This document shows positions 10,260 to 22,770 of a stretch of 64,000 bases of DNA, in pieces. Below the pieces are notes generated by a model. That model searched no databases and was not told the DNA's origin. It saw only the letters and a program-made list of their open reading frames with translations. A program made the position numbers and the translations under genes. The first letter of the stretch is position 1; every line of letters starts with the position of its first letter. The stretch covers positions 16,784,103-16,848,102 of the forward strand of contig OZ020304.1 of NCBI GenBank assembly GCA_963971305.1, read 5' to 3'. Origin of the DNA: Arcuatula senhousia (taxonomy: Eukaryota > Mollusca > Bivalvia > Mytilida > Mytilidae).

Positions 10260-12000
10260 TCAATCAACCTACAGGGTGGTAACCTTTTAATAATAAAAGC
10301 GTTTTCTCTATTTAGTTTTTGTAAATCTATTTGTTTTATATCCAATTGTCTTTTGCTACAGCAACAGCTAGACCAATGATTCATTACATGTGCGGAAGAT
10401 AGCTAAGTTATAGTCTTTGTTATTTACTTAACTTGAGTTTGAATCAAATTATAAGATGTAAAACAACTTTATAAATCTGTGAGCTTATGCACACTAGTGA
10501 AACACCGCTTCCAAAATTAGGGGTTGTGTAAATACCTAAGTATTCGGTGAACAGGAAGTAGACGATATAGGAACATCGATTGCTAATACGCTATATGGTA
10601 CTATAGGATAAAGCAATATGTAAATATCAGGCCTTTGCATCATGTATAACAGTCTTGTAGTTGCTTAGAAAACTTCGACGGAAATTTTGCATATATGTCC
10701 AATGTTTGTAAAACCCTTAGTATCCGGTAGACATGAAGTATATGAAATGGGAGAATAAAATTACTATACGCCATAAGGTACTATACTTTTAAGATAAAGC
10801 TATATTTATATACAAAATATCAGGCCTCTATGTCATGTAGTCGTTTAGAAAACTTTTTTGAAGCGGGGATATAAAAAAACTTACAATTTAAAAAGACAGA
10901 AATGTTGATAAAAATAACTTAAAATATCGGGCTTTGGTGTACATGTTTTTACAGTAGCACCATTCAAGTTACCGAAATTCTTTCTACATGCCAGGGAGAG
11001 ACCTAGATATTGTTATTTTCTTTCAGATTTCCGTTTTATATGCACAAATACGGCTACATACCGACTTTCATAAATTTCATTGTAGTTTTTAATGAGATAA
11101 GAGCGGAAACCTATGATTAGGAAGGGTAATGAAAAGTCTTAAGATCAATGGACAATAAATCCCACCAAAAATTGAGGATAGAGATTTCCTGTTAATTTTG
11201 CCCAACTTCATATTTTTGGTGTCCTTGCTACATATCAACTTTCTTTAAGAAGCTGAACGGAATAAGTGTGACGGACAGACGACAGGACAAACAGACAGGC
11301 GGACGGATAGAATAAAAATATGTCTTCAAACAAAGAGGGGGGATAAGTATAACAAAATAAAATAAAAAACTTGACTGGAATAATAGGCGCTTGATATACT
11401 AAGAAATGCTATATCTGTTAAGAGTAAAAATGTGTTCAAGGATTGTTTCCTATCTACGTCTTATGTGTTTAAGTTTAAGGAGTACAAAATCTTGGTACAG
11501 GGATTTAGCATAAAGTACAGCTAATAATAGCTTTTTCGTATACTAGTTCAAGAAAATTCTTCTGACAATATTGGTGAAGCAGAAGACTCACAATTCGAAG
11601 GATTACCTTTAGCGAAAATGTACTACTATGTTGTCTCGAATGAATAACTGTAGGTTATATATAACACAATGGGACGAAAAAAGCGAAGGCGAAAAAGTTT
11701 TGTCAAACTTGCAAAAAATGCAACCAATATTGAGGTTAAACAGATGCATATGACCTTGTATAAACCTTCTTCTCAATCTAAAACTAACTTAACCCTGTAA
11801 GTGGGCATATTTATAAAGAGCAGATGGACGAACGAACGAACCTAAACATCAATTTACTTTATTCACCTCTACTTTTGTAAGCAGCGCAAAAGTAGCAAGC
11901 AACTTCCTCCTACCAACAGGAATAGGACCTTTCTCTATTGTATGGTTATTTAGATTTCTGTATTTGTTTTTGTTATTTTTTGGGTCGCTTTTCATTTTCC
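10260..12000. other. Left-arm interior, no gene recognised
   Basis: AT-rich DNA mirrored in the right arm. It includes a purine-rich GACGGACAGACG-type tract at about 11270-11312, a motif that recurs in mussel dispersed repeats. The left arm lacks about 79 bp found in the right arm at about 17483-17561. A minus-strand frame at 11849-12067 is mirrored at 15696-15914 and has no recognisable domain. Confidence 0.6.
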
Positions 12001-12004
12001 CCGT

Positions 12005-12470
12005 CGAAACGCGGAGCGGGCATATCAAAATATGTCGGGCGTCATTCCGTCCGTTTGTCCGTCGCACTTTTGCCCGTAACAGATTTCTCAGCTACTAGTA
12101 ATCCAAGGCTTTCAATATTTGGTATGCAGCTTCAGGTAGGGGTCAAAAAAGAAAAAAAAATCGTTACCGAGTTCCATGCTTTTATTATTCGTACGCTTTC
12201 CATATTTGGTATGCAGCTTTAGGGAGGGGTCCCATGTGGTGAGATGCGTTTCCAGGTCTGCAGCTTACCTTCTTCCTGTTTAACGAGCTGACTTCGCATT
12301 TAAAGGGTCATAATGGAAAAACTTTTCGTTCAACATTTCTCAGCTATTACTATTCTTAGGCTTTCGATATTTGGTATGGAGCTTTAGATAGGGGTCACAC
12401 ATGGTGGGAAGCATTTCCAGGTCTATCGCTTGCCACCTCCTGTTTAACGAACGGACTTAAGGTTTTTGCC
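12005..12470. repeat. Dispersed-repeat segment with internal duplication, left arm
   Basis: Two related sub-blocks start TTTCTCAGCTA (near 12083 and 12336) and continue TTTGGTATG.AGCTT.AG.TAGGGGTC. Both end in the CAGGTCT..CTTCCTGTTTAACGA type of sequence. It follows a GTCCGTTTGTCCGTC tract. The mirrored copy is at about 15300-15765. Open frames crossing it (for example 11938-12222) are not thought to be genes. Confidence 0.6.
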
Positions 12471-13535
12471 ACACGGCGGGGGGGGGGCAGGAATTTCGTT
12501 CTTGTTGGTTTTGTTTTTGTTTGTTTGTTTTTTTTCGAGGGGGGATATGTTAATCCCGGGTTTTTGTTCTACCATTGTTGCATTGTTGATGCACAACCAC
12601 TATCCGACCCGAAACTATCTTATGTTTTCATTCGTGTATTTGCTAGTCGCTATTTTGATTCTTTATCATGTTTTGGGACAAGCAGGGAAATCAGTGTACC
12701 ATGGACACATTCCCTTTTTATTGGAGATAACGTTCGAATTCAATAAAAGTCATATCAAAATACACTAGATCACATTAAAACATATTGCACACTCAAAAAG
12801 TAGACCCTTTAGGCCGCACCTATGTACCTATCCCCCCCCCCCGGGCCGAGAAAAATTAATTATCAAATATCTCAACTCACAGTACCAGGATCGTAGAATG
12901 TTTACCGAGTTACTGCTTGCTTCGCAAGTGGAAAGCTTAGCTTTGTTTGTATATTAGCGTGTGGTTAGTTTTATCTAAGATCTTTCAATTTAGTTTTTAA
13001 ATTGACTCCTTTTCATGGTAGGTCCCGTGTCCGGCGACAGGATTGTTTTTTCGAGAGTCATTGTGCAATTTTTTTCGAGAGAGGTCCAGGTTTTTTTCGC
13101 CTGTCCGTTTACAAAAAATACTTAAATTCTCAATTGTAAGTGAAACAAAACAAAAAAATGAAATAAAAGTATTCAAAATGTTCGAATTGTTACTTTTCTT
13201 CCAAAAAAGTCCGTAAAGAAGCAACAGTTAATGATTTATTAAAATTGATCAGGTTTTTTCGAGAGGCACAATAACTTGTCCGGTTTTTTCGAGAGGTGTC
13301 CTGGTTGTTTTTTTGAAAATTTTGACTAAAGAGAGGCACTTGGTTTTGTGAAAACTATACGACTTAAATGGAAACTAATATCCCTCCTACTCAATAAACA
13401 TACATTTAAACACATTACATGCAAAATATCAAGTTCGTTACTAACTTTAAAGCATAAGTAGGCTGCCCAAATACATTATCTTTGAAAACTACCGGGGTAA
13501 ATTAGTATTTTGACAAAATTAGTTTTATAGTACAT
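12471..13535. other. Left-arm inner end with homopolymers and weak ORFs
   Basis: Contains G and C runs (about 12477-12487 and 12831-12842) and two overlapping open frames (12466-12768 and 12525-12746). Both are mirrored in the right arm, which carries an in-frame 9-bp tandem duplication. Hydrophobic stretches are present but no family is recognised. The arm ends at about 13535 with TTTTATAGTACAT. Confidence 0.5.
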
Positions 13536-14218
13536 AAGAGTATGAGATTAAAATGCTATTGAAGTTTCGGTATCTTTACATACATATGTGAGGGGGGGTA
13601 GGAGGGGGTCTGATCCCGGAATCCCGAACTAATTTTTACAAAATCCCGCCATCCCGACTTAAAAATGAGAAAATCCCGAAGCCCGGTAAAGTTGATATAA
13701 TTCTATCCCGGAATCCCGAACTTAAATTGTCCAAATCCCGGAATCCCGAGCTTAAATATGGCCAATCCCGGTGTCCCGAAAAAGGTCCTACCCCTCCCTC
13801 ATATGTATACGTTAAGGGGTTCCAATATCTCATATTCCCTAATGTTTTTATCAAAAATCCCGTATCCAAAATAGAGGGTTTTTGTCTTATCCCATATCCC
13901 TGTAAATAGAATAGATTTAAATATTCTATATCCCAGTTTGTTTTGCCTCAAATATCCCGTATCCCAGGAATAAATATGTAAATATCCCATATTCCAAAAC
14001 ACCCTTAAACTCTTGAAATAACAGAATGCACCAGTGGAATGTGCTCTTTTAGTATTTATTTGTTTCTGACATACATGTAGATTTTATAGTTTCAAAGACT
14101 TGAAAAGGCACAAAAACAAGATTGCAACTTACCTTTCAAAATTTTGACCACCGTAACAATCACTCTTTTTGAAACCGGTAATTTACCAAAGCACCTCAAG
14201 AAAGTCACAAATGTACAA
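13536..14218. other. Central loop of the palindrome
   Basis: 683 bp with no inverted counterpart. The part from 13605 to 13795 is built of degenerate units of the type AATCCCGGAATCCCGAAC. The part from 13830 to 14000 repeats ATATCCC/GTATCCC motifs. The remainder is AT-rich. Short frames at 13636-13869 and 13799-14002 arise from the repeat. Confidence 0.8.
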
Positions 14219-17200
14219 ATGTACTATAAAACTAATTTTGTCAAAATACTGATTTACCCCGGTAGTTTTCAAAGATAATGTATTTGGGCAGCCTACTTAT
14301 GCTTTAAAGTTAGTAACAAACTTGATATTTTGCATGTAATGTGTTTAAATGTATGTTTATTGAGTAGGAGGGATATTAGTTTCCATTTAAGTCGTATAGT
14401 TTTCACAAAACCAAGTGCCTCTCTTTAGTCAAAATTTTCAAAAAAACAACCAGGGCACCTCTCGAAAAAACCGGACAAGTTATTGTGCCTCTCGAAAAAA
14501 CCTGATCAATTTTAATAAATCATTAACTGTTGCTTCTTTACGGACTTTTTTGGAAGAAAAGTAACAATTCGAACATTTTGAATACTTTATTTCATTTTTT
14601 TGTTTTGTTTCACTTACAATTGAGAATTTAAGTATTTTTTTGTAAACGGACAGGCGAAAAAAACCTGGACCTCTCTCGAAAAAAATTGCACAATGACTCT
14701 CGAAAAAACAATCCTGTCGCCGGACACGGGACCTACCATGAAAAGGAGTCAATTTAAAAACTAAATTGAAAGATCTTAGATAAAACTAACCACACGCTAA
14801 TATACAAACAAAGCTAAGCTTTCCACTTGCGAAGCAAGCAGTAACTTTCGGTAAACATTCTACGATCCTGGTACTGTGAGTTGAGATATTTGATAATTAA
14901 TTTTTCTCGGCCCGGGGGGGGGGGATAGCTACATAGGTGCGGCCTAAAGGGTCTACTTTTTGAGTGTGCAATATGTTTTAATGTGATCTAGTGTATTTTG
15001 ATATGACTTTTATTGAATTCGAACGTTATCTCCAATAAAAAGGGAATGTGTCCATGGTACACTGATTTCCCTGCTTGTCCCAAAACATGATAAAGAATCA
15101 AAATAGCGACTAGCAAATACACGAATGAAAACATAAGAAAGTTTCGGGTCGGATAGTGGTTGTGCATCAACAATGCAACAATGGTAGAACTGGTAGAACA
15201 AAAACCCGGGATTAACATATCCCCCCTCGAAAAAAAAAACAAACAAACAAAAACAAAACCAACAAGAACGAAATTCCTGCCCCCGCCGTGTGGCAAAAAC
15301 TTTAAGTCCGTTCGTTAAACAGGAGGTGACAAGCGATAGACCTGGAAATGCTTCCCACCATGTGTGACCCCTATCTAAAGCTCCATACCAAATATCGAAA
15401 GCCTAAGAATAGTAATAGCTGAGAAATGTTGAACGAAAAGTTTTTCCATTATGACCCTTTAAATGCGAAGTCAGCTCGTTAAACAGGAAGAAGGTAAGCT
15501 GCAGACCTGGAAACGCATCTCACCACATGGGACCCCTACCTAAAGCTGCATACCAAATATGGAAAGCGTACGAATAATAAAAGCATGGAACTCGGTTACG
15601 ATTTTTTTTTTCTTTTTTGACCCCTACCTGAAGCTGCATACCAAATATTGAAAGCCTTGGATTACTAGTAGCTGAGAAATCTGTTACGGGCAAAAGTGCG
15701 ACGGACAAACGGACGGATGGACGCCCGACATATTTTGATATGCCCGCTCCGCGTTTCGACGGGGAAAATGAAAAGCGACCCAAAAAATAACAAAAACAAA
15801 TACAGAAATCTAAATAACCATACAATAGAGAAAGGTCCTATTCCTGTTGGTAGGAGGAAGTTGCTTGCTACTTTTGCGCTGCTTACAAAAGTAGAGGTGA
15901 ATAAAGTAAATTGATGTTTAGGTTCGTTCGTTCGTCCATCTGCTCTTTATAAATATGCCCACTTACAGGGTTAAGTTAGTTTTAGATTGAGAAGAAGGTT
16001 TATACAAGGTCATATGCATCTGTTTAACCTCAATATTGGTTGCATTTTTTGCAAGTTTGACAAAACTTTTTCGCCTTCGCTTTTTTCGTCCCATTGTGTT
16101 ATATATAACCTACAGTTATTCATTCGAGACAACATAGTAGTACATTTTCGCTAAAGGTAATCCTTCGAATTGTGAGTCTTCTGCTTCACCAATATTGTCA
16201 GAAGAATTTTCTTGAACTAGTATACGAAAAAGCTATTATTAGCTGTACTTTATGCTAAATCCCTGTACCAAGATTTTGTACTCCTTAAACTTAAACACAT
16301 AAGACGTAGATAGGAAACAATCCTTGAACACATTTTTACTCTTAACAGATATAGCATTTCTTAGTATATCAAGCGCCTATTATTCCAGTCAAGTTTTTTT
16401 ATTTTATTTTGTTATACTTATCCCCCCTCTTTGTTTGAAGACATATTTTTATTCTATCCGTCCGCCTGTCTGTTTGTCCTGTCGTCTGTCCGTCACACTT
16501 ATTCCGTTCAGCTTCTTAAAGAAAGTTGATATGTAGCAAGGACACCAAAAATATGAAGTTGGGCAAAATTAACAGGAAATCTCTATCCTCAATTTTTGGT
16601 GGGATTTATTGTCCATTGATCTTAAGACTTTTCATTACCCTTCCTAATCATAGGTTTCCGCTCTTATCTCATTAAAAACTACAATGAAATTTATGAAAGT
16701 CGGTATGTAGCCGTATTTGTGCATATAAAACGGAAATCTGAAAGAAAATAACAATATCTAGGTCTCTCCCTGGCATGTAGAAAGAATTTCGGTAACTTGA
16801 ATGGTGCTACTGTAAAAACATGTACACCAAAGCCCGATATTTTAAGTTATTTTTATCAACATTTCTGTCTTTTTAAATTGTAAGTTTTTTTATATCCCCG
16901 CTTCAAAAAAGTTTTCTAAACGACTACATGACATAGAGGCCTGATATTTTGTATATAAATATAGCTTTATCTTAAAAGTATAGTACCTTATGGCGTATAG
17001 TAATTTTATTCTCCCATTTCATATACTTCATGTCTACCGGATACTAAGGGTTTTACAAATATTGGACATATATGCAAAATTTCCGTCGAAGTTTTCTAAG
17101 CAACTACAAGACTGTTATACATGATGCAAAGGCCTGATATTTACATATTGCTTTATCCTATAGTACCATATAGCGTATTAGCAATCGATGTTCCTATATC

Positions 17201-17592
17201 GTCTACTTCTTGTTCACCGAATACTTAGGTATTTACACAACCCCTAATTTTGGAAGCGGGGTTTCACTAGTGTGCATAAGCTCACAGATTTATAAAGTTG
17301 TTTTACATCTTATAATTTGATTCAAACTCAAGTTATGTAAATAACAAAGACTATAACTTAGCTATCTTCCGTACATGTAATGAATCATTGGTCTAGCTGT
17401 TGCTGTAGCAAAAGACAATTGGATATAAAACAAATAGATTTACAAAAACTAAATAGAGAAAACGCTTTTATTATTAAAAGGTTAAAAAGATGTACTTTAA
17501 CACATCGCATCTGTTCTGTGTTCATGATACAAAAATGAAAATACGAGTTTGAAATGTTTTTACCACCCTGTAGGTTGATTGAAATTAATTTA
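14219..17592. other. Right-arm interior, mirror of 10260-13535
   Basis: Reverse complement of the left-arm interior with scattered substitutions and small indels. Examples are AACTTTCGG against AACTCGG near 14845, a 9-bp tandem duplication near 15186, and an extra segment of about 79 bp at about 17483-17561 beside the CACCCTGTAGG landmark. The dispersed-repeat block is at 15300-15765. No gene is recognised. Confidence 0.7.
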
Positions 17593-17889
17593 TCAATAGA
17601 TCAGATACAATATCACTACTCGTAGATGGTTCTTCTTCATCTGTCCGGGTGGTGCACGTGTCTTGTGGTCCCGCTTGTGACTTCGCAGCGATTCCCTTAA
17701 ACAGATCCCGTCCCCTATTGTAACGACACCAAGAACGGCAAGTTCGTCGTCTGATAATTGCTTGGCGATTTTTACGGCAAGTTCGTCGTCTGATAATTGC
17801 TTGGCGATTTTTATATCATTTTTTTGTTCAAGAAAAAGCTCGGCGAGATATATCCATATTAAACAGAACCGCCTGACCATACTTGCCAT
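17593..17889 (-). CDS. Small SAM-domain-like ORF, right arm
   Basis: The mirror copy of the ORF at 9953-10249, also 98 codons. It keeps the tandem 13-residue duplication and the same alternative-frame acidic tail, so those changes predate the inverted duplication. It differs from the left copy at residue 43 (K instead of M) and residue 81 (P instead of S), with no premature stop in either. Residues 40-70 carry the DDELAVLGVVTIGD segment typical of SAM-like domains. It lies just inside the minisatellite. Whether it is transcribed cannot be told. It may be a captured exon or the remnant of a protein of the element. Confidence 0.4.
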   Translation of the reverse strand: MASMVRRFCLIWIYLAELFLEQKNDIKIAKQLSDDELAVKIAKQLSDDELAVLGVVTIGDGICLRESLRSHKRDHKTRAPPGQMKKNHLRVVILYLIY

Positions 17890-17999
17890 TTTGTTAGGCG
17901 GTGAGTGTGAAATTTAATCTTACAAAAAAATCCGAGTTCGGCAATAGTCGTTTATTTCCGATTTCCCCCGAGTTACAACCACTTAAAAGAGCACCTAAT

Positions 18000-18940
18000 G
18001 TTGTAACGACAGCGTATAATAGTATAATGATGTACCCACATAGTATAAAGTTGTAATCACATAGTATAATGTTGTAAGTACTGAGTATAATGTTGCACAA
18101 ACTTAGTATAATGTTGTGACAGCATAGTATAATGGTGTAATCACAGAGTATAATAATGAAAAGACAGCGTATTATTATGCAACCACAGAGTATAATGTTG
18201 TAACCCCAGATTATAATGTTGAATAGACAGCGTATAATGATCCAACGACTGAGTATAAAGTTGTAACCACATAGTATAACGTTGTCACCACGATGCATAA
18301 TGTTGTAACGCCTGACTATAATGTGGTAACGACATAGTATAATGTTGTCTCAGCAGCGTAAAATGATAAAACGACAGAGTATAAAGTTGTAAGGCCCGAG
18401 TATAATGGTGTAACGCCTGCGTATAATGGTGTAATAGCTGAGTAATAATGGTGTAACGCCTGAGTATAATGTGATAACTACTGAATATAATGCTGTAACG
18501 ACAGTGTATAATATTGAACAACAGAGTAAACTAAAGAAAGGACTGATTATAATGTTAAGACTGCATAGTATGATGCTGTAATGACTGAATATAATAATGT
18601 AATGAAAGCGTATAAAGTTTTAAGGACTGAGTATAATGTTGAAACGACTTAACATAATGTTGACACGACTGAGTATAATGTTGACACGACTGAACATAAT
18701 GTTATAACGACTGAACATAATGTAATAACGACTGAGCATAATGTTATAACGACTGAACATAATGTTATAACGACTGAACATAATGTTATTACAACTGAGT
18801 ATAATATTCTAACCACTGAGTATAATGTGGTAACGACTGAATATAATGTAGTAAGGACTGAATATAAAGTTGTAACGACTGAGTATAAAGTTGTAACGAC
18901 TGAGCATAATGGCGTTACGCCTGAGTATAATGATGGTTAC
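18000..18940 (-). repeat. 21-bp minisatellite, right arm
   Basis: Mirror of the left-arm minisatellite. Between comparable landmark units the right arm has five units where the left has three (about 18680-18790), and elsewhere lacks about 12 bp. Open frames 17894-18298 and 18285-18521 on the minus strand are repeat translations. Confidence 0.93.
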
Positions 18941-18974
18941 CAACATAAGGCAGTCCTGGCGTTCCATATTCAAT

Positions 18975-19324
18975 GACGATCATTTAATTGAATCTTTGTT
19001 TTATTATATGGTAACACATTTGTCAACGTATTATTATATCAACATAAAATATTTCAGCTTTATGGAAGGACTCATTACTAAATCAGTAAATGTCTGAAGT
19101 GTTGTGTCAGAGTTAGAATCGATTTAATCAAAAAATCACCATCAGTGCGTAGATGTTTTTGAGCTATCCGTTGATGATAGCAAGTTCTCCCTTTTGTCGT
19201 TCATTATTTCGTTTTGTCTGTTGTAATTTATAAGCGATGCCTTTATCTGTCGTCTTGTCTTTATGTTATTTAGTTTTTGTCAAGAAAGGCCATTCATCAA
19301 TAATATTGGTCTTGAAAGAAGCAA
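18975..19324. other. No recognisable feature
   Basis: Flank of the palindrome. It is AT-rich, with no domain-bearing frame and no repeat match noted. Confidence 0.5.
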
Positions 19325-19575
19325 AGATGTACCAAAGGGGTTATCAAATATAAACCGAAAAGACAAAGACGAAATTGGAAGACAAAAAAAATCATCACAA
19401 CGAAACAATACCACGCAGATAACAAACAAATTAACAACGTGAACTCAAGTCGGAACGAGGGTGAACTCAGGTGTTCCAGAGGAGTAAGCAGTTCTTACTT
19501 GCTATAGCACACCCGTCACGCTGCCAAAGATCGAATTAGTGTTGGTCAAATCCGGAAAGGATGACATAACCAATT
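19325..19575 (-). mobile_element. Retroelement 3' tail fragment (minus)
   Basis: The reverse complement shows the landmarks of the retroelement tail seen at 36103-36262 and 36330-36800: ACGGGTGTGCTATAGCAAG, a CTTACTCCTCTGGAACACC-like block, a TGAGTTCAC block and the TTTTGTCTTTGTCTTTTCGG end. It lies downstream of the reverse-transcriptase C-terminus in better copies. Here no coding part is visible. Confidence 0.65.
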
Positions 19576-21454
19576 TCTATCGTATAGTCGTTTAATTCAA
19601 TCATTATTTTTAGTTTAAAGTCATCATTGGTCAAAAAAAAAAAAAAACACAAAAAAAAACAACGTCCTGTTTTCAATTATGTTTTTAAATGTTACCTCTG
19701 ATAATATGTTACTATTCACCACAATCAGGCCAATAAAAGAAGGAGTTGCGGGCCACTTACTAGTTTGAATACATGCAGACTCTGATAAACAGACATGCAA
19801 ATTTGCTATTAGTCAAGGTTTTCTGTTCTATTGAACCCCTCCCCTCTCTTCAAATGTTGTTCCTTTACGTAGATGTAGACATTATAATTAGGTATAATTT
19901 GTAAACCAAATTTATATGAACAAACGACCACCTTTTGCAAAAATCAAATTTTATTAACTAGTTACATGTATGCAATTGTTATTCAGACTCAATTACATTC
20001 TTGTACTAAAAAATAATGGAAATAGTTTTAATCAAAGCAAACTAAAGGAAATACTATCAAACTACTTGAAATTGTTTTCTTCCATTAAAATCCTACTTTT
20101 ATTATACTATTTTGTTGACATTAGAAAAAGTAAAAAAAAATACGAAAAAGTTGTCTAAAATGATTATGGTTTTGGTGCATTTTATGATTAGTCAAAACAA
20201 ACATTCAAATTTAATTTGTAATCAATGTCGATAAGTTATTAAAACCATAAGGAAATGCTTTAATGCTACAATAACTTTATATAGAGAGATATAAATTGCT
20301 TTACATGTCAAAACATTAGGTTATGCAAAGTTTTTTCAATATCAATTTTTAACTGTCAACAGCATTTAGGTTACAATTTTGTTATTGTCAACCCATTATA
20401 AAATCCAAAATTGTATTTAGCGGGAATAAAAAAAACCGTAATATATGTTTTGGTTGCAAATATCTCTATTTTTTAAACTTTTTTATTTGATATAATAAAC
20501 TTATACTATGACACATTAATTTTTGTTTGTAAGGCAAAAATCATATTAAAATCTAAGTCTTATTTAATCAATCTAATCCAAAGATTAGTTTTTAACCCAA
20601 ATATATACTATTTACATTGCATCACTGTTGTCAATACAAAACTATGTACTGCCTGTGATTGGAAATTAGCATTGTTAAGACCTCATATGGAGTTAAGCAC
20701 ATTGCTTAATTTATTTGGTATTCACTCAGAAGGACGAAGGTACTTAGATTTATACAGCTACAGGTAAGCGCTCGTTCGCAATAATAAAGCTGCAAACATG
20801 ATGTTCTTAGACAAAACTATCATGTTTGCTCCTGACACTTTGACAAATGTTTTATCCCAAAGTCAAAACCAACGGCATATGACCCAAAAGATTTCTGTTT
20901 AAAAGTACATGCAGCTTTTGTGAACACAACATGCATATCTTCTACTTGCCAATGTTTATTACATCATTGTATCCTAATAGCACCTTGCAACTAACAAAAT
21001 TAATTTAGAAGGTAATTGTAGAAAATTAACATCATCGAGTACTCCCTAAAAAAGCTTCGATTGAAGTTGAGAAAAGGAATTAAAGCATTTGAGGAATACA
21101 AAAGTGTTTGCAGAGGACTTATTGCAGAACATAATTAAATTTCACAGATTTCCATTTGATTTGACAGTGAATATTAAACGTATATGTGCATCAGTTTTCT
21201 TTTTATTTATCTGTATTGTTAAGTTTTGTCAACATGCTTGAGTTATTATTCTGTGCTTTGTCAACGCAAATTGACTTTAACATCTAACGGTTTACTTATT
21301 AAGTTCTGATTATCCCTTTTCCATACTTGGATAATTGGTTTAGGTGCAACACATTTTTTTATTTGTGTGTCGTGCATGTGTCGTGGCTAGTGTTTGTTTA
21401 TGAAGTTACATTAAACTTATCACGTTTTACCATCATGCATGAAAATTGACCTTC
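19576..21454. other. AT-rich stretch, no feature recognised
   Basis: Contains poly-A runs near 19630-19665 and an open frame of 62 codons at 19970-20158 of low-complexity composition. No domain or repeat match was seen. Confidence 0.5.
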
Positions 21455-22770
21455 ATGTACATGTATATGTTGTGTACAAGTTGTAATTTTGTACAAGTTA
21501 TTAATTACATGTACAAAATATGTGTACAAGTTATAACTTGTACGGACCAAAAATACAAGTTATAACATGTACAATTTTAGCCTGTACATGTTATAACTTG
21601 TACAAAATAATGACAAAAATTAGGTTTAACTTGTACAAAATATTTCAATATAAATTATTTTTAAAATACTAACAATTTTGACTAAAATAAGGATTAGAAA
21701 CCTAATTGAAAACATTATTTAAAGGAAATAAAGTACTTAAAAACAATATAAAAGAACAAAGATGATCAATACCGAATGTCAGACCTACTAGGGAAACTAA
21801 ATCTGTTGTAGATTCACAACTACCCTGACTTTCAAAATGAATGGGGGTTGGTTTAAAGCAGGTTTTACAGAACAAAACTATTATCTTCCATTGCAAATTG
21901 GGGAACTTATGTGACATAAAGCCTAATCAAGTTGAGCAGTAAAGCAGACTTTATTACGAAATCCACAAAGAAAACTCAATAAAAAAATAGGGGAAAAAAG
22001 GACACAATAGTGGACCGACCGGAAAAAGCAAGTCTTAAAAATCACTTGTTTCCAAGTTACAGAGGTTAAATATTAGTCAATTTGATTAGAAGTACTTGCG
22101 TTTAAACAGTTGTTAAAATTTTTAACAACATGTAAATGCCTATTTAGATATTTCATTAACCATATTCAATAGATTTGTGATGTATATGTAGTGTTTGATA
22201 TATCTTGTTGCAATCTAGAGATCGACTTAAAGGAAATAATATCAGATCAGAATTGTAATACAGGTGTACATGTATTGACATTTTCTGGTCATATACTTAT
22301 AATTGTTGCCTTTATAACAACGTTCTATCAGCTTGGCATGTAATAGCTTCTTTATTCTTAAATCTTTTCTAGAAATGGAATGACATGTGCCTAAAACGTT
22401 GTCAAAAGTTGCAGATGTAAACAGTTACATATAAAAATATGCATCAAATTCAACTTTTTTTACCAAAACAAAATATAAGAAAAACAAACAAAAAACTTTT
22501 AATCCTTTAATTTTGGTTTATTTGATGCGTCAAAAATATAAAAAGATTATTAACTTTGTTTATATGTGTTATAACATTTATTTAATTCAAAATGATGATT
22601 ATTTCATGTAGCTACTTTTGAAATAAATGTTGTACAAGTTAAACCCGATTTTTTGCATTATTTTGTATTTTTGGTCCGTACAAGTTATAACTTGTACAAC
22701 AAAATTGTACATGTTATAACTTGTACAAAATTACAACTTGTACACAACATATACATATACAAGATCTGAT
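21455..22770. mobile_element. Foldback element with GTACAAGTT-rich ends
   Basis: Left end (about 21458-21640) and right end (about 22622-22766) are inverted repeats of about 150 bp, reading ATGTATATGTTGTGTACAAG at the outside. Both ends contain the perfect 20-bp palindrome GTACAAGTTATAACTTGTAC or close variants, and repeated TGTACAAGTT motifs. The interior of about 980 bp carries a diverged family A segment (21800-21910) and no transposase-like frame. It is a non-autonomous foldback or MITE-like element. The superfamily is not identifiable by eye. Confidence 0.75.

Larger units (their letters stand above)
8904..18967. mobile_element. Giant palindromic element (foldback-like), 10.06 kb
   Basis: The left arm (about 8905-13535) is the near-exact reverse complement of the right arm (about 14219-18967). 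The arm ends read ATGGAACGCCAGG on one side and its complement on the other. The heptamer ATTCAAT lies just outside both ends (8897-8903 and 18968-18974), as expected of a target-site duplication. Mirror positions sum to 27872 at the ends, 27830 and 27842 inside the minisatellite part, and 27763 nearer the centre. The shifts are explained by indels: two extra 21-bp units in the right arm, about 12 bp more in the left, and about 79 bp more in the right. No transposase is seen inside. A head-to-head assembly join of two haplotypes is the main alternative. Confidence 0.8.

Noticed and set aside
12466..12768. 100-codon hydrophobic ORF in the left arm, mirrored by a 102-codon ORF at 14988-15296
   Set aside because: Two overlapping frames are open in the same DNA, the start lies in a G-run, and there is no recognisable family. 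Mirror conservation is explained by the palindrome, not by selection.
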